DNA from: Galaxea fascicularis | Taxonomy: Eukaryota > Cnidaria > Anthozoa > Scleractinia > Euphylliidae | DNA: 64,000 bases | NCBI GenBank assembly: GCA_948470475.1 | Contig: OX419336.1 | Span: 40,932,881-40,996,880, forward strand | Direction of reading: 5' to 3' | Shown here: positions 15,601 through 25,024 of the stretch, piece after piece | How positions within the stretch are numbered: position 1 is the stretch's first letter | Layout of the letters: each line of letters starts with the position of its first letter | The notes under the pieces: model-generated | What the model was told of the DNA's origin: nothing | What the model saw: the letters and a program-made list of their open reading frames with translations, nothing else | Databases searched by the model: none | Made by a program: the position numbers and the translations under genes

Positions 15601-18600
15601 CAAGTGAGGTTAGGAGACGCTTAGATAAACAATGTTCAATATCAAGTTTAATTTAGTGAAGGTTTGGTGGTGTAACTTAACATGTTGTGGAGTTAAACTC
15701 AAAATGTCTTTGAAAAGCCGCCTTGCTCGCCATATAGGATGTTATCTCGTTCTCCACCTTAAATGTCTTGTTTAGTGTGTTACTAGTGATGTTTAAACTT
15801 GCGTGTTTCTGTTTCTTGTAGGTTCATTCAGAGCCACCGCCACCACGAGATTCCCGCATGCGCGGCGCCTACTCCGAGCCTCATTTGAGATATCCCGACC
15901 CAGATAGCTATGAGCAGGAATACGGGCCTCGATCTCATTATGATGATGACGATATCCGTAATGGCAGACAGGGCTTTAATGAAGACACCCTGGAAAGGCA
16001 GAGACCTGGGTACAAGCCCTCTGGAAACATTGTGAAGTAAGTTTGAGTAGTGTTAAGCCATATTCCAGCAATTCTTAAATCAGGATCATTAGAGGGAAAC
16101 ATGACTCGATAAAAATATTTGATATAGTAGCTTTTGTGGGGTGACGAAAGACGACATCTCGTCCAAGATTACGTTGGAAAAAATATTGCGGGATTTGAAC
16201 ATTTCCGTAAAGTTTTTGAAAGTGTTCATTTTAAGAGGACATACGTAATGTCGACTGTTTTAGGTATGTTGGTAATAATTACCAGTGGATAATTATTGTG
16301 TACTGATCAGTAAAAATCTACGGGTGAACTGATGCCTGCAAGCTGTTAATAAAGGAAATAGCCAACTGATGTTTGATGTTCCTTTGTGTTTTAGGTTATT
16401 ACCGTCCCGAGAGGACCCAGTGGAGTTAAGGAGGGAGTTGAAAAAGACCAGAATGCCCGACAGTTTCGATCGCAACGATGGTGATGCCGAAGAGTTGAGA
16501 ATGAAACGCGAAAGCCTTCGTAAGGTGGAAACCGATTCTGATCTTCTTAAAGAGTATGATCAACGCGTGGGAGTCCCAGTGTCCAAACTGTGGGCAATCG
16601 ATAACGAGTCGACGCAGCGTCGTGAGCAGATAGATCGAGTCCGAGAGCCACCGATTGAAGTCGAACAGAAGAAGAAGGAAGCGAACCTTGATCTTGAAAA
16701 GCGCTTGGAGGACCTGGAGTCTGCGCTAATTCCTCAACGAAGGCGCTCCGTGGAAGAGAGGAAACCGCGTCCACAGTCGGAATCGTACGATAGAAAACCT
16801 CGCAATATTGTGGTGGATTATTCCAACCCAGACAAGCAAGAAACGGTGGTACGTTCAAGCTACTTCCCAGAACGTAATTATCCAACTTTAGAGAAACAGG
16901 CCGAACCCGAGATTCGTGCTCACGTTTCCGATTTTCGAGTGGAGGGCGCGCCGCAGCGAGAGTTTCCCACGCGAACAGGAAGCGGGAGCCTGCCGCGCCA
17001 GCCGAGGTATCGAGCCGAGGTAACGATTCCCTCCCGAAGAGAGCCGAAAACGGAGGACGTAAGATCCGAAAGACCCCGATCGTCGTACGCTGCTTTTGCT
17101 CCAAGACCTTTCAATCCCAATCCCGACAGGCCATCGTCTGGAGACAGGCAATCACGTGATCCACCCAAGAGTAGACCCTTGGATGGTCCTCGCGTGGGAG
17201 GGCCAGTGACGTATAATTTTCGTTTGTCGGGATCACCTCGGTTCAACCGACCAGAGCGCGAGCCAGAGCCGAGACCAACAACTTACAGATCGGAGTATCG
17301 ACAGAAAATAACAGACTTGGATAATATTGACCATGATGGACAGAATATTGTCACTAGGTGAGAAACGACAAAATAATTTCAAGTCTGTGGATTATTGACA
17401 GTGGAAAATGTAAATCAAACTGATGTAAAAGTTAATGTGAATCGCGTTCGTGGGAACATTAAAATAAGAACAGGTTCCTTATTCACGAGTATGATGTATG
17501 GGAATGATGAAATTAAAAACAGCCTGAACACTGAGCTGAGAGCTTCAGCAGCAAACTCTTACAACTGGATTATCAAGAACAATTCTACTAGACTTATAGT
17601 ATTTGCTTTTTTAATAGATGTTTTTGTTCTGTTAAACTTGCAGTGATTTTGAATCCCTTGACGAGGACACTCAAGTTGTGGCCACAGCCCGCGGCAAGTT
17701 CACCTCCCAGGGGGGAGTTTTATCTTCCCCGGAATCCGGGGTCAGTATCGTTATTCCGGAGGGAGCTATACCTCCGGGAGTGGAGCAGGAAATTTACTTC
17801 AAAGTCTGTAAAGACAACAACTTCATGCCCCCACTCGACTCCGACCGAGGTATTATGCAATTATTATTTTTTTTAAGCCACAACTTTGTGTTTTTATCAG
17901 AACTCGAGTTTATCGTTATTGCATCTCCATAAGAAACACTTTCTATCTGTTAGTGTTAAGCTAGATAAAAAGATGGAATGTTTATCACTAGCTGCTCATA
18001 AAGGGAGTTTGTGAGGCGTGAACTTGTATTTTTTTTTCTCCCAATGGGAGTCGAACCTATTGCAGCCAGGGTTGTCACTAGCATTTTTAATTAGACGGAT
18101 GGATTGGTTGAAGTACGTGGCCACTGATCATAAAGTCTTCAAATTTACAATCTCAGAGAATGTCACTTTCTACATTCTGGGGCAAAAGTAGCCGGCAAAA
18201 AGTGGTCTGACAGGCGGCGGAAATCCGCCGGCTACCGGGTCCTAGTGACAACCCCGATTACCTTCTAGTTACTAGCTCGGATTTCAGAACTTAACACAAA
18301 CTCGCACATTTTTCCTGTTGTGAGTTGTATAGAAAGAAAGTTATCAATTGGACTTGACTGCGAGTAATCTCCTGGGGCGGACAAAATAGTCCCGTACCCG
18401 CGAATTCGCGAGGATGCGTGACGCGATTTGGCGCACACGCGCGCGCGTGTATTTCGCCCGCCCCACAACGCCATCGCCAAAATTAGAGACTTCTCGCCGT
18501 CTTGGACTTGCAGGAAGCATTTCAAAGAAAGGGTTAACAATCATAACACACAGCCATGGGTCTACTGTATCCTAGTCTTGTTTCCATAGCCCTTTGGTAG

Positions 18601-21200
18601 ATTAGGAATTTACGGGGGCATTCAGTTTAGTCTGTTCTCGTTCTGTTTACGACATAAAATTTCCTGAAATGTGCACGACAGATCAGTTTATAATGTTGGG
18701 CCTTCCCTCCAGGAGAAACCCTTCTGAGCCCGCTGGTGATGTGCGGTCCTCATGGTACACAGTTTCTAAAGCCTGTTGAGTTGCGCCTTCCTCACTGCGC
18801 ATCCATGACTCCTGATGGGTGGTCCTTTGCTCTCAAGTCAAGTGACACGCCCACTGGTAAGTAAAACTTGTTACAGATGCTTCACTGCTTTCAAAGTTCA
18901 CCCGAATTTCGATGAACTGTTCACTGCAACTGAGCGAAAGTGTTTTGAAAATGTCATGCTGCTTGAACTGTAAAAAAAATATACGTATTGAAAATTGTTA
19001 ACTCTTTGGAAACTGGAAATTGCCTTACAGTCTAGGAACCGTAACTCTGTACCCTGTTGTCAGTACTAGTTGCTGGAATATGGAAAGATAAATTGTTCAT
19101 AATCAAAGATACATGCCTCAGTGAAATTCACAACTCACACAGACTTTTTATGGTGATAATTTGAATCGTGTTCTCATAGAAAGAACGTAAACCCGGAGGT
19201 TGAGAAAAACAACAATATCGACGAAGCAAAGCTTTAAATGCCAATTTTCTGTTTATCATTGGTGTCTCACAGGTCAGCCGTCCGAGTGGAAGAACGTAGC
19301 ACTTCAGGGTTCGCGTGGAGACCAGCGCGGGGATCAGTGTCAAGTTGACTCTAACTCGGTCTCAGTCCTCGTCGATCATTTCTCTGCCTTCAGCCTGGTT
19401 GGCAGAGCTCGTCCTCACACACGTGGCCAGGCTACCAAGCGCATGCTGGCGGCAGTTTTCGCCCCTCCCCCCAGAGTCAATAATGATTGGGCGTTAAATG
19501 TGGTGTTGATGGATGACACAGAGGCAGCTTTTAAGGTTTGTTTCCTGTAAAAGGTGTTTTCGCTCCTTTGATACAAAACTATAAAGGTTTGAAATTTGCC
19601 ATTCGGGGCTGAAAACTGAAGGAAAGATCTTGCTCATTTTAACAAAACAATCTCTGCCCCAACCCCCTCCCTGTCACCACCTAAACGGAGGTCTGTAAAC
19701 GAACGAATTTTTTCAGTAATTTGTGCACTTCAAAAAATGAAGAGCAAACAGCAGTCACACAGAAAGACTGTAGCTAAGCGTAATGTATGTCATTGTTTGT
19801 TTTGTAGGATGTCTGCAATTCTGAATCTGAGCTTGGTCGGTTCCCGTTTTCGGCGTTCAGACCCGTTTTAGTTCATGGAGACGCCGGCGATATCAGAGTA
19901 CAGCTAAGAGACCTCAATAACAACTGGATAGCGCGTTCCAGCTGCAAGAAGGTGAGTGAACACTGTTTTGTTTTTAGCGCGAGTTTCTTTGGATGAATGC
20001 CAGTATTTGGGCGTCAGCGTACCCACCCCTCCCCTAACGCAACAAGTTGTAATAAGTTGACTTATTGCAATTTGTTAGATTAGGGGAGGAGTGGGTGCGC
20101 AGTTGCCTAGATACTGACATTGATTTGGTTGATTTGCTGGCGAGAGTAATGCGTGACACTGCATCTTGTAGTTGAAAATCGAACTCCATGCTAAACTAAA
20201 TTGGTTTCTCTCAGCCGTGTAAATGCTCGAATCCTTAATAGATTTCTTGGCACAGAAAACTGTTGTCATCTCACAACGTGGTGAGCTTTACCAGTAGAAG
20301 TCTTTCTCGTCAATGTTGGATAAATGACCTTGAAAACGTGAAATTCCGTGAACGTTACTGAATCTTTATAAATGATAATGGAAATGGCTGTTGTGCAAGG
20401 GAAGGGCAATGGAAGGGCAAAAGATTTTTAATGTTCATCTGACTTTCACTGTTGTTTTTTTGTAGTATATTGAATTCCACGATTCATGGGAAGCATATCG
20501 CCATGCCCCTTGTGTGGAATTTTTGATCCGGGACCGTAACTTCAGCCCAACGTCCAGTGTATGTGTTGTGGATGTGTTCCAGGAGGGTCATGACGGGGAA
20601 ACTGCGGCAGTTAGTGTTTCTACCAGGCCAAGAAAGGTGGGAAACAAGGCGTAATTCAGCTTAAAAAGATTTTTAGCAACGGCAGTGGCAACGATAGCGT
20701 CGTTTAAAAACAAATTTCTGCATTGAAAAGTTTTAAGCCAAAACACCTTATTTCAAAATGGCTCCCATTCTGACATTCTCTTGTTTTCATTCAAAGTAGC
20801 CCTTGTTGCCTCGTTCACGGTAAAATATTCTTTTGAGTTTTGCTCTTAAGAACGAGGCCTCAGGGGCTAATATGAATAAAAACAAAATAATATTAGAATT
20901 GAAGTGAGGTGTGCATCAGCGTTTATTTGTCCGTTCATTCATTCATTTATTTATTCACTTTATGCTGGTGCTTAACGAAAGTGAAAGCATTTGTATACAG
21001 TTAATTTGAAAAGTCGTTTTCCTTTTTTTGGTGTCATTGCGCCGATCATTAATTAGAAAGACTTTTTCAGCAGCGAAGTTCACTTTGTCATTTTCAAATA
21101 TTTTATGTAAATAGAGTGGGAACAATCTAACGTCTAACCAACTGCTCACTTCATTCTTGAATTTCAGATCGGAGGACAAAAAGTGCAGTACCTTATTTGA
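3609..21200 (+). CDS. TJP1-like: Zonula occludens (ZO/TJP) MAGUK scaffold, 5' end outside window
   Basis: Junctional scaffold that links membrane proteins to cortical actin. Exons: 3609-3656, 3878-4005, 4462-4564, 5390-5483, 6093-6196, 6618-6832, 7315-7385, 8046-8171, 8917-9055, 9542-9689, 9844-9946, 10512-10557, 10658-10828, 11624-11781, 12329-12385, 12514-12609, 13154-13248, 13798-13907, 14395-14498, 14849-14946, 15453-15608, 15822-16036, 16395-17357, 17644-17849, 18713-18856, 19273-19535, 19808-19951, 20466-20636, 21168-21200. They sum to 4509 nt with matching phases and end at TGA. Domains by visible residue: PDZ1 about 5-99 ([14 protein letters not shown] is nearly the ZO-1 sequence), PDZ2 110-190, PDZ3 344-426, SH3 430-500, GUK 575-738, linker 739-1182, ZU5 1190-1336, UPA 1355-1490. 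The GUK P-loop is replaced by [13 protein letters not shown], so no kinase activity is expected. No initiator Met is present: the first exon enters in phase 0 with [10 protein letters not shown], so a short N-terminal exon lies upstream. Single ZO family member in view; TJP1/2/3 orthology cannot be resolved. Confidence 0.95.
5079..5296. mobile_element. MITE-like repeat rich in ATAAGC motifs, copy 1
   Basis: Lies in the ZO intron before exon 4. The right end reads GAAAACCAGCCTTA and the left end a decayed CTGGTTTAGTATG, an imperfect inverted pair. The interior is built of degenerate AAGCATAAGCACAAG-type repeats on one side and their complement (CTTATGCTTATGC) on the other, so the whole folds back. 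A related copy is at 59325-59591. Confidence 0.6.
8731..8838. repeat. Near-perfect palindrome in a ZO intron
   Basis: Arms of about 40 nt (ATGATAGCAATAATTATCAA... and its complement ...TTGATAATTATTGCTATCGT) separated by a short GC-richer loop around CCTTTGGCTTCGGC. This is typical of a palindromic non-autonomous DNA element. Just upstream, 8538-8632 contains three similar units, each beginning with a TACGTCA or TGACGTCA core and, in two, followed by ACCTACAGAC and an ATAGTTTT stretch. Confidence 0.75.
11443..11462. repeat. Poly-C tract
   Basis: Homopolymeric C run in the ZO intron before the exon at 11624. It is a simple repeat; its length may be inaccurate in assembly. Similar C/G runs occur at 31627-31643 and 42306-42326. 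Confidence 0.8.
12864..13027. mobile_element. Short inverted-repeat element in a ZO intron
   Basis: Ends read AAGGCTGCTGCCTGA and TTAGGCAACAGCCTT, an imperfect inverted pair of about 15 nt. The interior includes GGGGCCC and related GC-rich words on both sides (AGGGGCCCTC, AGGGGCCCAG). It is interpreted as a MITE of about 165 bp. Confidence 0.55.
16395..17357 (+). other. Large ZO exon encoding the charged, disordered linker
   Basis: This 963-nt exon, much the longest of the gene, encodes a linker of roughly 320 residues between GUK and ZU5. It is dominated by Arg, Glu, Pro and Ser, with an early helical, Lys/Glu-rich stretch ([20 protein letters not shown]) that could be a short coiled coil, followed by Pro/Arg-rich sequence. 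Base composition is more GC-rich than the flanking introns, and the antisense strand has long open frames for that reason; these are not genes. In vertebrate ZO-1 the corresponding region binds actin and other partners, but no recognisable actin-binding motif is visible here. Confidence 0.85.
17644..21200 (+). other. ZU5-UPA module at the ZO C-terminus with a His-Phe-Ser motif
   Basis: Exons 17644-17849, 18713-18856 and the first part of 19273-19535 encode ZU5 ([18 protein letters not shown] ... [20 protein letters not shown] ... LRLPHC ... VLVDHF). The frame then continues [10 protein letters not shown] into a domain that aligns by eye with the UPA domain of UNC5 receptors: [33 protein letters not shown], then [10 protein letters not shown]. 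Exons 19808-19951, 20466-20636 and a 33-nt last exon complete it. ZU5-UPA pairs are established in UNC5, PIDD and ankyrins. His-Phe-Ser at about residues 1335-1337 matches the PIDD self-cleavage motif. Cleavage here is inference only. Confidence 0.88.
18069..18255. mobile_element. MITE with GGGTTGTCACTAG inverted ends
   Basis: Left end GGGTTGTCACTAG and right end CTAGTGACAACCCC are inverted copies 187 bp apart in the ZO intron before exon 18713. The interior carries AGCCGGCAAAAAGTGG and a GGCGGCGGAAATCCGCCGGC hairpin. A partly similar AGTAGCTGGCAACCG block is at 4993-5010. Confidence 0.65.
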
Positions 21201-21776
21201 AGAAGGTGACAGATCACCGGATTTTTCTATCAGTGTTCACGCGCACGCACACGGCATCGAGTTTAATGTCGCAAAGAGATATTTTTGTAGGAGGTGAAAA
21301 GAAAGCTAACACTCACCGAGATGCAGAGCGCCGTGGAAATCAACAACGAGGTTGCTTGCCAGGCAAGTTAACCTGATTGCGCTCTGCGTTGTGGTGGGTT
21401 GCTAGACCGTAAACTTGAAATATATATGCTATTTCCTGTTATCTTTGCTGTTTTGTTTCCTGAAATGGTTGACCAGAGTTTCATCAAGGGTAACAATTCG
21501 CGATCATTTTTTGGGCCAAATATCTGTAGTGATTATTTTAATGAAGCAACGATTTATGGAAGAACTTTAAATTTAAATGCTTAATGCCCCAAGGAGACAT
21601 AACTTCCGAAGGTCAACCTGGATTGAGAGTTATGTTCAAGGAATTTACGTTGTTAGAGTGTACATGATCGTTCCGTTTTAATCACACGAAAGTTAGATAA
21701 TGCTTTTAATGCAACGATAGGGGAATTTGTATTTTTAGTCGAATTAGATACTAAGATTTTAGTAGAGTACACCGTA

Positions 21777-22115
21777 AATAAAATTAAATGAATATGCTTT
21801 TCGTGATTACATAATCTCTTTTTCAATAATACCCAATATCTGAAACATGCACACAAAGTAAAATAAGCCCCTGAATTTGTAACAAAAATAGTTTGCCATT
21901 GTGGTTTCAACTGAAAACATCTGGTGAAACTCGTGCTCCTTCAATGTCCTTCAGTGTTATCCTGGAGCAGGAGTATATTTTATACCGGGATTGTCTGTTT
22001 TTGAATAATTGACTGACAATTTTATGTATCTCTTCAAATTAACTACGCTGTATTAGTTTCTGGGCAGTAATACGGTTTCCTGCAAACCATTCCAACAACA
22101 CGCTATATTAATAAA
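21777..22115 (+). terminator. Candidate ZO polyadenylation signals
   Basis: AATAAA occurs at 21777-21782 and 22110-22115, downstream of the ZO stop codon (21198-21200) on the coding strand. Either could end the transcript; the second, followed by T-rich sequence with TGTTGTTC, would give a 3' UTR of about 0.9 kb. No transcript evidence is available here. Confidence 0.4.
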
Positions 22116-22251
22116 GTTACATACACTTTTATATCAGTGTTGTTCTCAGATGTTGTCTTTACCTTCCTTCTACGAGGAAGAACGAGCGAAAAAAAGCCGG
22201 CTTCTCTGAGCCCGGAAGAGGAAAGGGACAGCGTCCACCCCTGATCAGTCC

Positions 22252-22363
22252 GTAGGTACGTGGTGTTTCACTGTCATGAAGTGTTCTGATAGGTAGAGCA
22301 CTGCAACTTTGCCATGCAAAACCTCTAAATATGATAATTGTCTGTGAAACACCACGTACCTAC
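22252..22363. mobile_element. Small inverted-repeat element (TAGGTACGTGGTGTTTCAC ends)
   Basis: TAGGTACGTGGTGTTTCAC at 22253-22271 and its exact complement at 22344-22362 flank about 70 bp. The similarity extends outward through CTGATCAG/CTGATCGG, so the arms may be about 27 nt. It is a MITE-like insertion in the ZO-tropomodulin intergenic region. Confidence 0.65.
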
Positions 22364-22616
22364 CGATCAGTCGTTTTTGCTTTCTTCGTCCCTCACCCAA
22401 ATACTCTGAGAGCCTTGGACAGGCTGGGTACGCATCCTTGTTTGTATTTTCATTTACCTGATTTTATCGAGGCTTTTTAAGGGTTAGTCTGGTGTAGTTT
22501 CTCTTTTGTAGCTCTACTCCCGTCTCCTTCGGGCCTGCCTTCGAAGGCTTGCCATTCTGATATATGAGTCTCGAGTGTTATGATTTAGAGCAACATGCCG
22601 CCACCATTGCCCACTA

Positions 22617-22972
22617 CACTCCGGATTTCAAGTGACGGGGATGATCGAAGGAATTTTTGGGTTTAAAATATTTGGGTCCGGGATTTTTCGTGGTAAGAAA
22701 ATTTGGTGTGTAATTTTTTTTGTGGCTTGATTTCAGCAGTGAAGTTTGTTTTTCGGTATTCAGATCAATCTGGAGAGTCGTAGTAGGCCCCGGGGATGGT
22801 GCCCGCGTATCCCGGCCTCGTAGTTCTGCAAATAAAGTACAATCCTTTTTGGAAATTTTTAAGGCTTGGAGATTCGACATGCGGTTTTTTTTTCTTTTTT
22901 TTGGCCGAGGCCGTTTTGGGTTTTGATTTTCGCCCACATTCGATCATCCCCGTCACTTGAAATCCTGAGTAC
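22617..22972 (+). mobile_element. Interspersed repeat, copy A (paired with 34190-34465)
   Basis: Starts CCGGATTTCAAGTGACGGGG and ends with the inverted CATCCCCGTCACTTGAAATCC, so the copy has inverted ends of about 27 nt. The body (GATCGAAGGAATTTTTGGGTT ... GTGGCTTGATTTCAG ... TTTTTAAGGCTTGGAGATTC) matches, in the reverse orientation, the sequence at 34190-34465. That gives two copies of one family in the window. Confidence 0.7.
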
Positions 22973-23446
22973 CCCCTCCCCCCCAACTGGGGCTCGAGAA
23001 CTTCGCCATCGACATAAATGAGTGCTTAGTAGGTCGTTTTGTCGTTTTATTACAGGCAATTTATTTGGATTGAAAAGCTTACTATGTCCAAACAAGACCT
23101 TCCAACTTCTCATAGAAACCAATCCACTTAAACTTACACAGGTCTGAAAATTGATGATCTTACAACCATGTCTATTTATGCAAATGATATCCCTTCAGAT
23201 AAAAGTTTCTCGATGGGTGCTCACGTCACTAGAAATTGCAAAAGTTTCAATTTCCATGTTGAATTATCACCACAACTCTCTTTCTGACAGTTATTACGGG
23301 AACATTAATTCAGCGAACTGACTGGACCAGGTGGATTTCTCGCCGCGCTTTTGGGTTTCAATTTTCATCGAGAAAAGAATGTCTCAGGGTTTATGATCCT
23401 GTGAAGTGTAATAATTCATATTTGTACTGCGGTTGTAGATGCAAGT

Positions 23447-23477
<31 letters not shown>

Positions 23478-23512
23478 TTAAGCAACTGGAAAGAAGAAGC
23501 CTGAAAAAATCA

Positions 23513-23546
<34 letters not shown>

Positions 23547-23585
23547 GATACCGGTGCGATGCTCTACCAACTGAGCTATGAAGCC
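23513..23585 (-). tRNA. tRNA-like sequence, Thr(GGT)-type cloverleaf, probably repeat-derived
   Basis: The reverse strand folds as a 73-nt cloverleaf: acceptor GGCTTCA/TGAAGCC, D-arm box TAGCTCAGTTGGTAGAGC, T-arm ACGGGTTCGAATCCCGT, five-base variable loop. By standard numbering the anticodon is GGT (Thr). Two features argue against a working tRNA: position 33 is C rather than the near-invariant U, and pair 31-39 is A-C. GGT is also an unusual eukaryotic Thr anticodon. It sits inside a mobile foldback, so a SINE-like pol III promoter head is the better reading. Confidence 0.55.
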
Positions 23586-23670
23586 ACACATTGGGAGCGA
23601 GGTCAATTATTGAGTTCATATTTTCCCGCACAGTGAAGTGATGACTTCACATCACTCGCTCCCAATGTGT

Positions 23671-23709
23671 GGCTTCATAGCTCAGTTGGTAGAGCATCGC
23701 ACCGGTATC

Positions 23710-23743
<34 letters not shown>
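23671..23743 (+). tRNA. tRNA-like sequence, mirror copy of 23513-23585
   Basis: Identical cloverleaf on the + strand in the opposite arm of the same foldback. It has the same C at position 33, the same GGT anticodon and the same 31-39 mismatch. Internal A and B boxes are intact (TAGCTCAGTTGG; GGTTCGAATCC), so pol III transcription is possible even if the product is not a functional tRNA. Confidence 0.55.
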
Positions 23744-23779
23744 TGATTTTTTTCAGGCTTCTTCTTTCCAGTTGCTTAA

Positions 23780-23810
<31 letters not shown>

Positions 23811-25024
23811 ACTTGCGTTTATGATCCTCTCGAGACGCGACCTGTCAGAAATCTATTTAATTTATATATTCATTTCTTGCTTCGGTCAGAAGCAAGAGGG
23901 GTATTGATTAATTAATAGGGTGATAGTGGTAAGCGTAGGCGGAATACTCCGGACGCTGGAAGCTTCTGCGGATCACATGGTACCCACTGTTACGGGTACA
24001 GTCCTCTTAGAGCGTTCTCGCCTCTACTTTAAAATGATTTCAAGACTCTTTTCTACTGTAAATAGTTTGGAACCTTCAACTTGCGAGAAACCTGTGTTTC
24101 CAGCAGGTAAGGTTGCTAAGATTTACAAACGCACGTCATTAGCGCAGTTGCCTGGGAGGGGAGACCCGGGGGGGAGACATTTCGGCAATAACTCTTTGAC
24201 GTCAGGTGCAGTGCAATTATCGGGCTAATTTGTCCTGTAATGGTGTCCGAAACTTCTGGAGAATATCCAAATGCAGTGTAACTAATAAACCTAATTAGAA
24301 ACAAAGGTTTTTATTTCCATCATCGCTTCGAAGCTAACGGGCTGTGTTGACTAGTAGTGACGCAAGCAGCTATTTGTCTTTCGATTCTAGCTCTAAGGCG
24401 ATAAGAAAAAAATATTTGAAAATTGATTGTAACAAGGTAGGAATATTGATAGAACCATTTCTCCTTCACTAATCAAACAAAGTTATTCCACAAAAGCACC
24501 GCATAATAGTTTTGCAAGCGCAAATTCCACGATTCGATCAGCTTTCTGAAAGATTTATAATTTTCCTAGATCGGCTCACAGGAAATTGAGCTCCAGGAAA
24601 TTCAGCTATATTTCTCAAAAAAAAAAACGACACGTTTTTAATGAGATTTTCGTGAAACACAACATTTTCTCATTAAAAAAAATATCGCGTTTTATAGTTC
24701 TTTCAAGAACAATCGATTCAGTAATGCTATTGTAGATCCATCATCACCCTATTCATGATGCTTGATGCTTGCATATTTATGGCCTCACAGGAGACTGGGT
24801 CGGGCGTAGTTGTTTTGCGAGGCAGGGAGTTTCCGAGTCGCTGGCTGCAGTTTACAGTGCCTCTATTCCTACATTTCTTCCTTCACAACTCAAATTCGTC
24901 AGTTCTTTAGGTGGGTAAACTGTGAATCTACGCGACAGGAAGTTGGGCTGGGCTGGTGAACTCATTTACTCCAAACAGAACGTCAATAATATCAAGCTTA
25001 GTTTCTGGGAAGGAAATTAGCGCC

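Larger units (their letters stand above)
23401..23816. mobile_element. Foldback element with a tRNA-like sequence in each arm
   Basis: Two arms of about 175 nt (23441-23615 and 23645-23816) are close inverted copies around a short centre (GTGAAGTGATGACTTCACATCAC). Each arm carries a complete tRNA-like cloverleaf followed by a shared tail (CTGATTTTTTTCAGGCTTC, then TTCCAGTTGCTTAAATTGG). A 12-bp direct repeat, GTTTATGATCCT, lies at 23389-23400 and 23817-23828 and fits a target-site duplication. A degenerate relative is at 57634-58384. Confidence 0.8.

Noticed and set aside
16547..17246. Several reverse-strand frames of 87-185 codons
   Set aside because: Antisense shadows of the GC-rich ZO linker exon (16395-17357).
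23638..23907. 89-codon + frame with [20 protein letters not shown]
   Set aside because: It translates the tRNA-like repeat; frames of this kind arise wherever the repeat occurs and are not genes.
24750..24800. TATA/CArG-like GCATATTTATGGCC upstream of tropomodulin
   Set aside because: Not a true CArG box (spacing wrong) and about 250 bases from the ATG with no mapped start; too weak to annotate.
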